Of a stretch of DNA of 64,000 nt, positions 57,960-64,000 are shown piece after piece; within the stretch, counting starts at the first letter, position 1; each line of letters begins with the position of its first letter. The stretch lies in the NCBI RefSeq assembly GCF_014252375.1, contig NZ_CP059221.1:506001-570000 (forward strand), read 5' to 3'. This DNA comes from Blattabacterium cuenoti (GTDB lineage: Bacteria > Bacteroidota > Bacteroidia > Flavobacteriales > Blattabacteriaceae). The translations under genes were made by a program, and so were the position numbers. Under the pieces are notes generated by a model. That model worked only from the letters and a program-made list of their open reading frames with translations, searched no databases and had not been told where the DNA came from.

Positions 57960-59390
57960 TTATCCAACAGATCCTTCTAAAGATATTTCTAAAAGTTTTT
58001 GAGCTTCTATAGCAAACTCCATAGGTAATTTTTTTATTATATCACCACTAAATCCATTTACTATTAATGATATAGATTTTTCTATATTAATTCCTCTTTG
58101 ATTACAATAAAAAATTTGTTCTTTCTCAATTTTTGAAGTAGTTGCTTCATGTTCTACTTGAGACGTTGAATTACAGACATTAATAAATGGAAAAGTATGA
58201 GCACCACATTTATTTCCTATTAATAAAGAATCACATTGTGAAAAATTTCTAGAATTTTTTGAATTAGAAGAAATTTTTACTAATCCTCTATAATTATTTT
58301 GAGCTTTTCCAGAAGAAACACCTTTAGATATTATAATACTTTTTGTATTATTTCCTATATGAATCATTTTAGTTCCAGTATCTGATTGTTGAAAATTTTT
58401 TGTTAAAGATAAAGAGTAAAATTCACCTGAAGAAAAATCTCCTTTTAAAATACAAGATGGATATTTCCAAGTAATAGATGAACCAGTTTCTACTTGTGTC
58501 CAAGAAATCTTTGATTTTTTTTCGCATAAACCACGTTTTGTTACAAAATTTAAAACTCCTCCTATACCATTTTTATTTCCAGGATACCAATTTTGTACTG
58601 TAGAATATTTCACTTCTGAATTTTCTAATGCAATTATTTCAACTACTGCAGCATGCAATTGATTTATATTTCTTTTAGGAGCAGTGCATCCCTCTAAATA
58701 ACTAACGTAAGAATTTTTATCTGCTATTATTAAAGTTCTTTCAAATTGTCCTGTAATGATTTCGTTAATTCTGAAATATGTGGATAATTCCATTGGACAT
58801 TTAACATTTTTTGGTATATAACAAAAAGATCCATCTGAAAAAACAGATGAATTTAAAGCAGCATAAAAATTATCTTTTTTTGATACTACGGACCCTAAAT
58901 ATTTCTTTATAAATTTAGGATATTTTATTATAGCCTCATTTATAGAACAGAATATAATTCCTTTTTTTTTTAATTTTTTTTGAAAAGTAGTAAATAATGA
59001 AACGGAATCTAATACTAGATCTGTAGCTATATTTTCTGTATTTTTTTTTTCTTCAATAGATATTCCTAATCTATCAAAAATATTTGATAATTTAGAACTA
59101 GAATTTTTTATATTATTTATTTTAGGGGCAGAATAGTAACTTATTTCTTGAAAATTGGGGATATTATATTTTATATTTGACCATTTAGGTGGACTCATTT
59201 TTTTCCAAAAAGAAAATGATTCCAATCTCCAATCTAACATCCATTTAGGTTCTTTTTTTTTATTTGATATTTCTCTTATAACATTTTCATTTAAACCTAC
59301 GGATAATGTATCTGATTCTATTGATAAAGAAAAACCATATTTATAATCAGAATTATTAAAAGATTTTAATATTTTATTTTTTTTTTTCAT
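57960..59390 (-). CDS. sufB: Fe-S assembly scaffold SufB
   Basis: SufB is the main subunit on which clusters form. Recognisable blocks are [60 protein letters not shown], the beta-helix with [19 protein letters not shown], and the end [20 protein letters not shown]. The 476 residues are normal. Its ATG overlaps the upstream sufA-like gene by 4 bp. Confidence 0.97.
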   Translation of the reverse strand: MKKKNKILKSFNNSDYKYGFSLSIESDTLSVGLNENVIREISNKKKEPKWMLDWRLESFSFWKKMSPPKWSNIKYNIPNFQEISYYSAPKINNIKNSSSKLSNIFDRLGISIEEKKNTENIATDLVLDSVSLFTTFQKKLKKKGIIFCSINEAIIKYPKFIKKYLGSVVSKKDNFYAALNSSVFSDGSFCYIPKNVKCPMELSTYFRINEIITGQFERTLIIADKNSYVSYLEGCTAPKRNINQLHAAVVEIIALENSEVKYSTVQNWYPGNKNGIGGVLNFVTKRGLCEKKSKISWTQVETGSSITWKYPSCILKGDFSSGEFYSLSLTKNFQQSDTGTKMIHIGNNTKSIIISKGVSSGKAQNNYRGLVKISSNSKNSRNFSQCDSLLIGNKCGAHTFPFINVCNSTSQVEHEATTSKIEKEQIFYCNQRGINIEKSISLIVNGFSGDIIKKLPMEFAIEAQKLLEISLEGSVG

Positions 59391-59737
59391 TTATCTACCA
59401 ATGAAAAACTTCTACCACATCCACATGTATGTTTAGCATTAGGATTTTTGAAAAAAAATCCTTTACCATCTAAACCATCTGAATGATCTAATATAGATCC
59501 ATCTAAATATGGAATACTATTTTTATCTACTAAAATATTTATTTCTTTATTTTTAAATAATTTATCTTCTTTTTTTATTTTTTCATCAAAAGATAATTCA
59601 TAAGATATACCTGAACATCCAGTATTTTTTATTCCAAATCTAACGAAAGATTTATTTCTTATAACTCCTTCTTCTTTCATTATTGAAAGAAGTTTATTTT
59701 TAGCTTTTTCAGATATGAATATCATTGTATAATTCAA
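59387..59737 (-). CDS. sufA: A-type Fe-S carrier (SufA/IscA family)
   Basis: A-type carriers deliver clusters to apoproteins such as aconitase. The three conserved Cys are in [19 protein letters not shown] and [13 protein letters not shown]. The 116 residues are usual. It is the first gene of the suf unit in transcription order, with sufB overlapping by 4 bp. SufA and ErpA or IscA cannot be separated with certainty; position favours SufA. Confidence 0.9.
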   Translation of the reverse strand: MNYTMIFISEKAKNKLLSIMKEEGVIRNKSFVRFGIKNTGCSGISYELSFDEKIKKEDKLFKNKEINILVDKNSIPYLDGSILDHSDGLDGKGFFFKNPNAKHTCGCGRSFSLVDK

Positions 59738-59959
59738 TATTTTAAATTATAACAAATATATGAATATATTTGTAAATTATTTTTAAGTAAATTATTATAT
59801 ACTTTCATATTATTTCCATATTATTAAACCTTTTTATTTTTATGATATTTTACGTTTTACATATTAATTAGTATTTTTTTATCAATTACTTTTTCTATAC
59901 TAATTTTACATAACTCTATTTATATTTTTTTATTTTTTTTGTAAAAAAAATTATTGTTT
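59738..59959. other. 222 bp AT-rich spacer upstream of the suf operon
   Basis: No credible gene is seen on either strand between sufA and the micro-ORF behind lgt. The region has many stops in all frames and long A/T runs. It must contain the promoter of the suf unit, but I find no clear -33/-7 pair. If the micro-ORF once belonged to a longer gene, as lgt-linked genes in Flavobacteria suggest, part of the spacer may be its eroded remainder. Confidence 0.4.
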
Positions 59960-60052
59960 TTATTTCTTTTCATAAGAAAAAGCTAACAATAATAATAACA
60001 TTAATAAAAAACAAACAAAAATTTTATTTATTTTAATTAAATTAATTTTCAT
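59960..60052 (-). CDS. 30-residue hydrophobic micro-ORF coupled to lgt
   Basis: The frame starts at ATG 60052, overlapping the lgt TGA as ATGA, and encodes MKINLIKINKIFVCFLLMLL then LLLAFSYEKK, a basic start and one membrane helix or signal sequence. In Flavobacteria a DUF192-type secreted protein often follows lgt, and this may be the remaining signal peptide of such a gene. The ATGA coupling implies it is translated. No further conserved sequence was found after the stop. Confidence 0.35.
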   Translation of the reverse strand: MKINLIKINKIFVCFLLMLLLLLAFSYEKK

Positions 60053-60906
60053 AAAACTGAAAAAATAAGTAAAAAAATTCCAAAACAAAAAAGTGGAATA
60101 CTAAGACATTGTCCTGTATTCAGATTAAAAAATTTTATAAATTCATTTCCTTGAGGTTCTTTTAAGAATTCTATTAGAAAACGTGAAAACCAAACAAAAA
60201 TAAAAAAAATACCAGAATTTAATCCATTATTTAATTTTTTTACTTTTTTATATATGATTAAAAGTGTTATGAATGTAATTAAATATACAATAGATTCATA
60301 TAATTGTGTAGGATGTCTAGGTATAATCTTCCCGTATTCTTTATCCATTTGTAAAAATTTTACAGCCCATGGGAATCTACAAGGTTTTCCAATTATTTCA
60401 GAGTTAAAAAAATTTCCTATACGAATAAACATTGAAGAAATTGAAATAGCAATACATATTCTATCACATAACCAAATAAAAGATTTATCTTTTAAAAATT
60501 GTTTTTTATATAAAAAATTAGTGAAAAGAATACCTAATGCTGCACCATGACTAGATAATCCTCTATAACCTACAAATTCGTATCCTTTTATAATTCCAAA
60601 CAAAGTTTGATGATAATTTTCTTTTATTGGTAATACTGCTTCAATCCAATGATTAGAAAAATATGAAAGATCATAAAAAACAACTTGTCCTAATCTTGCC
60701 CCTATCAAAGTACCAAAAAAAGTATATCTTAATAATGGATCTAAATATTTACAGTTAATATTATCATTTTCATATATATGATACATTATATACCACCCCA
60801 GTATAAAAGAAATAATAAACATTAGACTATAAATATGAATAGAAATTCCCCTCCATACATTAAATTTATTTATAGGATTCCAATTTATATATTCTATTAT
60901 TTCCAT
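60049..60906 (-). CDS. lgt: Prolipoprotein diacylglyceryl transferase
   Basis: Lgt attaches diacylglycerol to the Cys of lipoprotein precursors in the inner membrane. GARLGQVVFYDL, YRGLSSHGAALGILF with the essential His, RIGNFFNSEIIGKPCRFPWA and RHPTQLYESIVYL are the family signatures, distributed over about seven membrane helices. The 285 residues are normal. It follows yidD by 12 bp. It implies lipoproteins are still made, although no lspA is in this window. Confidence 0.95.
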   Translation of the reverse strand: MEIIEYINWNPINKFNVWRGISIHIYSLMFIISFILGWYIMYHIYENDNINCKYLDPLLRYTFFGTLIGARLGQVVFYDLSYFSNHWIEAVLPIKENYHQTLFGIIKGYEFVGYRGLSSHGAALGILFTNFLYKKQFLKDKSFIWLCDRICIAISISSMFIRIGNFFNSEIIGKPCRFPWAVKFLQMDKEYGKIIPRHPTQLYESIVYLITFITLLIIYKKVKKLNNGLNSGIFFIFVWFSRFLIEFLKEPQGNEFIKFFNLNTGQCLSIPLFCFGIFLLIFSVL

Positions 60907-60918
60907 AATAATTAATTT

Positions 60919-61143
60919 TTATTCAGGAGGATCATAATTCCATTCATTACTTATAAATGGATTACATCTTATGATTCTATTTACTGTCATAAAAATAGAT
61001 TTAAAAATATTCCATTTTTTTAATGATAAAATCATGTATTCTGAACATGTAGGAATATAACGACAATTTTTTCCTATAAAAGGAGATATTGATAATTGAT
61101 AAATTATTAAAATTCTTATTAAAAAAATTTTTAATAAATTCAT
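60919..61143 (-). CDS. yidD: Membrane protein insertion efficiency factor YidD
   Basis: YidD assists YidC-dependent membrane insertion. The 74-residue protein shows IYQLSISPFIGKNCRYIPTC and SEYMILSLKKW with the conserved Cys residues, then NRIIRCNPF. The family is usually 70-90 residues. It lies between acn (3 bp) and lgt (12 bp) on the same strand, a typical flavobacterial neighbour of lgt. Confidence 0.92.
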   Translation of the reverse strand: MNLLKIFLIRILIIYQLSISPFIGKNCRYIPTCSEYMILSLKKWNIFKSIFMTVNRIIRCNPFISNEWNYDPPE

Positions 61144-61146
61144 ATT

Positions 61147-63426
61147 TCATATTAAATTATTTTTTTTTATAAAATTTAATGATGATCCATGTTTAAACCA
61201 TTGAATTTGTTTTTCATTGTATGAATGCTTTGCTAAAATTCTATATTTTTCATTATTTTTTTGAATAATATCTATTATAATATATTTATTAGGGAAAATA
61301 TCTTTTATATTAATATTAAAAATATCTTCTTCTTGTATCTTATAATAATCATATGAATTTAAAAATGTTAAAGCTAGAATTCCTTGTTTTTTTAAATTAA
61401 TTTCGTGTATTCTAGAGAACGATTTTACTAAAACAACACAAACTCCAAAATATCTTGGTTCCATAGCAGCATGTTCCCTAGACGAACCTTCTCCATAATT
61501 TTCTTCTCCAATAATAATACTTTTAATATTATTAGTTTTATAAAATTTTGCAGTAGATGGAACTGTATCATAATTTCCAGTTATGACATTTTTAATGTTA
61601 TTAATTTTATTGTTAAAGTAATTTATAGCTTTTATCAAAAGATTATTTGAAATATTTTCAATATGTCCTCTATATTTTAACCAAGAACCAGCTGTAGAGA
61701 TATGATCAGTAGTACATTTTCCCTTTACCTTTATCAATAATCTAATATTCAAAAAATTTTTTATATCATATGATGGATATGGAGATAAAAATTGCAAACG
61801 TTTTGAATTTTTATTTATTTTTATAGACGTATTTTCATTATTTGGATGTTCATATCCTAATTCTTTTAAACTGAATTTACTTTTTTTAATATTAATTATT
61901 TTTGGTTCTTCTAATTTTACTTTTTCTCCTACTTCATTTATTAATGAATCTTTTCTAGGATCAAAATCTATTCTTCCAGAAAGAACTAATGAAGTAACAA
62001 TTTCTGGTGATGCTATAAAAGCATGTGTTTTTGGATTTCCATCATTACGAGATGAAAAATTTCTATTAAAAGAATGAACAATTGTATTTTTATTATTATT
62101 AATACCCTCTCTTTTCCATTGACCAATACATGGACCACATGCATTATCAAATATTTTAGCTCCAAACTCTTTAAAAGAATTAATAAGTCCATTTTTTTCA
62201 AGCAAATAATAAATTTTATTTGATCCAGGTGACACTAAATATTCAGATTTAATTTTTAATTTTTTCTTTTTTGCTTGACGAATTATATTTATTACTTTTA
62301 ATAAATCTTCTATAGAAGAATTTGTACATGAACCAACTAATCCTACTTCTATTTTATTTGGCCAATTATTTTTTTTGTATTCTTTTTTCATTTTTGATAT
62401 AGGAGTAGATTTATCAGGTGTAAATGGTCCATTTATATGTGGTTCTAAAGTAGATAAATCTATTTTTATAACTTTATCATAAAAATTATTTGGATTATCG
62501 TAAACTTCAATATCTGATTTTAAATAATTATTAATATTATTATCGTCTATAATATTTGATATATATTCTCTATCATTATTTATTAAATAATTTTTCATAT
62601 TAAAATCATAAGGAAATAAAGAAGATGTTGCTCCTAATTCTGCTCCCATATTACATATAGTTGCTTTACCTGTACAAGAAATATTTTTTGTACCATCTCC
62701 AAGATATTCAATGATAGAATTATGTCCACCCGTAACACCTATTTTTCCAGATAATTTCAATATTATATCTTTAGGAGATGCCCATCCACTAATTTTTCCA
62801 CTTAAAATAACTCCTATAAGTTTTGGAACTTTTAATTCTAAAAAATAACCAGACATTATTTCAGAAGCTTCAGCACCACCTATTCCTATTCCTAACATAC
62901 CTAGTCCTCCAGAATTTGGAGTATGTGAATCAGTTCCTACAATTATTCCACCTGGAAATGCATAATTTTCTAATATTACTTGGTGTATAATACCTGAACC
63001 TGGTTTCCAAAATCCTATTTTATATTTATTAGAAGCTGATTTTAAAAAATCATATATTTCTTTATTTTCTTTTTTGGAATTTTTTAAATCCTTTATTTTT
63101 CCATATCTAGCATAAATTAGATGATCACAATGTATAGTTGTTGGAATAAATACTTTATTTTTCTTAGTTTGCATAAATTGCAGTATAGCCATTTGTGCTG
63201 TTGCATCTTGCATTGCAAGATGATCGGGATAAAAATTAAGATATGAAAAGTATTTTTTATTATAAGATTCTAATTCTTTTAATTCATTTATTTTTTTTAT
63301 GTCAATATGAGCATACAGAATTTTTTCTGAATACGTCATTGGTCGATTTATTATTGATTTAACTTTATCAATCTTATATTTAAATTCTGAATAAAATTTT
63401 TGTATTTTTTCAAAATTAAAAATCAT
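61147..63426 (-). CDS. acn: Aconitate hydratase
   Basis: Aconitase isomerises citrate to isocitrate in the TCA cycle. The 4Fe-4S ligands are in LVGSCTNSSIEDLLKV and DNACGPCIGQWKREG; the substrate-binding region reads IIGEENYGEGSSREHAAME, and VGTDSHTPNSGGLGMLGIGI is the N-terminal block. At 759 residues it is the mitochondrial-like type usual in Bacteroidetes, not AcnB. It lies upstream of yidD by 3 bp. Its Fe-S cluster depends on the suf genes nearby. Confidence 0.96.
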   Translation of the reverse strand: MIFNFEKIQKFYSEFKYKIDKVKSIINRPMTYSEKILYAHIDIKKINELKELESYNKKYFSYLNFYPDHLAMQDATAQMAILQFMQTKKNKVFIPTTIHCDHLIYARYGKIKDLKNSKKENKEIYDFLKSASNKYKIGFWKPGSGIIHQVILENYAFPGGIIVGTDSHTPNSGGLGMLGIGIGGAEASEIMSGYFLELKVPKLIGVILSGKISGWASPKDIILKLSGKIGVTGGHNSIIEYLGDGTKNISCTGKATICNMGAELGATSSLFPYDFNMKNYLINNDREYISNIIDDNNINNYLKSDIEVYDNPNNFYDKVIKIDLSTLEPHINGPFTPDKSTPISKMKKEYKKNNWPNKIEVGLVGSCTNSSIEDLLKVINIIRQAKKKKLKIKSEYLVSPGSNKIYYLLEKNGLINSFKEFGAKIFDNACGPCIGQWKREGINNNKNTIVHSFNRNFSSRNDGNPKTHAFIASPEIVTSLVLSGRIDFDPRKDSLINEVGEKVKLEEPKIINIKKSKFSLKELGYEHPNNENTSIKINKNSKRLQFLSPYPSYDIKNFLNIRLLIKVKGKCTTDHISTAGSWLKYRGHIENISNNLLIKAINYFNNKINNIKNVITGNYDTVPSTAKFYKTNNIKSIIIGEENYGEGSSREHAAMEPRYFGVCVVLVKSFSRIHEINLKKQGILALTFLNSYDYYKIQEEDIFNINIKDIFPNKYIIIDIIQKNNEKYRILAKHSYNEKQIQWFKHGSSLNFIKKNNLI

Positions 63427-63551
63427 AGGAATTATTTTTTTTATTTCTTAAAATACATATTTCTTTACAAAAGTTTAAAAAATTATGTATGTATATGTTT
63501 ACAATTAATTGATTATTAAATATAAAAAATATAAACTAATGATTTTTATAT

Positions 63552-64000
63552 TTATTTTACAAATTTTTTTTCTAAATTTACAACTTGAGTAATTTCTAAT
63601 TCGAATTCTTTTGATGCTGTTAATAAATGATCAAAAACATTTGCTTGTATTTGTTCATATTTAATAGATTCAGAAGTTTTAACAAAACAATATAGCTCTA
63701 TAGGTAATCCATAATGATTTGGTTCTAAATGTCTTACCATTAAAGTTTCAGAATTTGATATTTTAGGATGTTGATATAAATATTCTAATGCATATTGTCT
63801 AAAAAGTTCAATATTAGTTAGTCCTTTTGTATTTAAATAAAAATTAGTATGAATATTTTTTTTATAAAAAAAACCTATTTCTTTTTGTTTTTCATTAATA
63901 TAATTTTTTATTAAAAAAATATTCTGAAATTTTTGTAAATCTTCTAAATTACAAAAATAAAATGATTGAATATTAAATAATATAGATCTTTTAATTCTTC
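63552..64000 (-). CDS. MscS-family mechanosensitive channel (YbdG-like), N-terminus cut by window edge
   Basis: The frame is open from the right edge (64000) to the stop at 63552, giving the last 148 residues. The visible part starts RIKRSILFNIQSFYF and includes TNIELFRQYALEYLYQHPKI, MVRHLEPNHYGLPIELYCF and EQIQANVFDHLLTASKEF, the C-terminal cytoplasmic pattern of YbdG-type MscS proteins. They protect against osmotic shock. The pore region lies outside the window, so channel features cannot be checked. Confidence 0.82.
   Translation of the reverse strand, partial: RIKRSILFNIQSFYFCNLEDLQKFQNIFLIKNYINEKQKEIGFFYKKNIHTNFYLNTKGLTNIELFRQYALEYLYQHPKISNSETLMVRHLEPNHYGLPIELYCFVKTSESIKYEQIQANVFDHLLTASKEFELEITQVVNLEKKFVK

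Overview
The window is a gene-dense, extremely AT-rich stretch of a reduced Bacteroidetes genome, and I judge it most likely to be a Blattabacterium-type cockroach endosymbiont. The signs are flavobacterial-type genes and linkages: an lpxC-fabZ fusion, atpDC separated from the rest of the ATP synthase genes, the sufABCDS set, a GYDIA-type GHMP kinase, a DUF2795 protein, a dimeric-type glycyl-tRNA synthetase and a ~1080-residue SecA. Spacers are very short, many genes abut or overlap by 4 nt, poly-A/T tracts are long, and several genes are eroding. Insertion sequences, prophage, CRISPR arrays, rRNA and an origin were not seen. The species assignment is inference from gene content; no database was searched.

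Layout. 1-12 kb: bamA (cut by the left edge), uppS and nadK, a GHMP kinase, rluB-like and aroQ block, an alpha/beta hydrolase, acpP-fabF-rnc, ribE and atpDC. 12-21.8 kb: ribF, an AddB-like nuclease, a decaying leucine cluster transcribed leuA-leuC-leuD-leuB, and two frameshifted conserved genes. 21.8-33.7 kb: tyrS, era, clpB, prfB, then speA-speB-cmk-fabG-menD and a SanA-like gene. 33.7-47.5 kb: secA, a DUF2795 gene, fmt, hup, pdxH, a CAT-anticodon tRNA, pheT, glyS, trxB, gap, lepA and tRNA-Arg(CCG). 47.5-54.6 kb: pth, sucD, lpxC-fabZ, rpmH, an M14 peptidase, a CPBP protease, rnz, rbfA, two convergent tRNAs, rpmA and rplU. 54.6-64 kb: the suf operon, lgt, yidD, aconitase and a mechanosensitive channel cut by the right edge.

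How the genes fit together. The set covers translation and tRNA supply, protein export and outer-membrane insertion (secA, bamA, lgt, yidD), Fe-S assembly (suf) with Fe-S clients (aconitase, LeuC), fatty-acid synthesis (acpP, fabF, fabG, fabZ), central metabolism (gap, acn, sucD, atpDC), cofactors (nadK, ribE, ribF, pdxH, menD), and amino-acid or polyamine synthesis (leu, aroQ, speA, speB).

The main finding is a cluster of single-base reading-frame lesions. They affect leuB (T10 tract, one base too many), leuC (one base short, leaving two overlapping ORFs), menD (T5, one short), a conserved TPR-like gene (T6A8, one short), a small membrane protein (T10, one short) and probably the start of the SanA-like gene (T8, one short). 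Each is otherwise intact, so the choices are recent decay, rescue by slippage at homopolymers, or sequencing error. A second finding is domain erosion: the LpxC half of LpxC-FabZ has lost catalytic residues while FabZ is intact, and PheT lacks the tRNA-binding (OB) domain usual near its N-terminus. I saw no wholly new multi-gene system.
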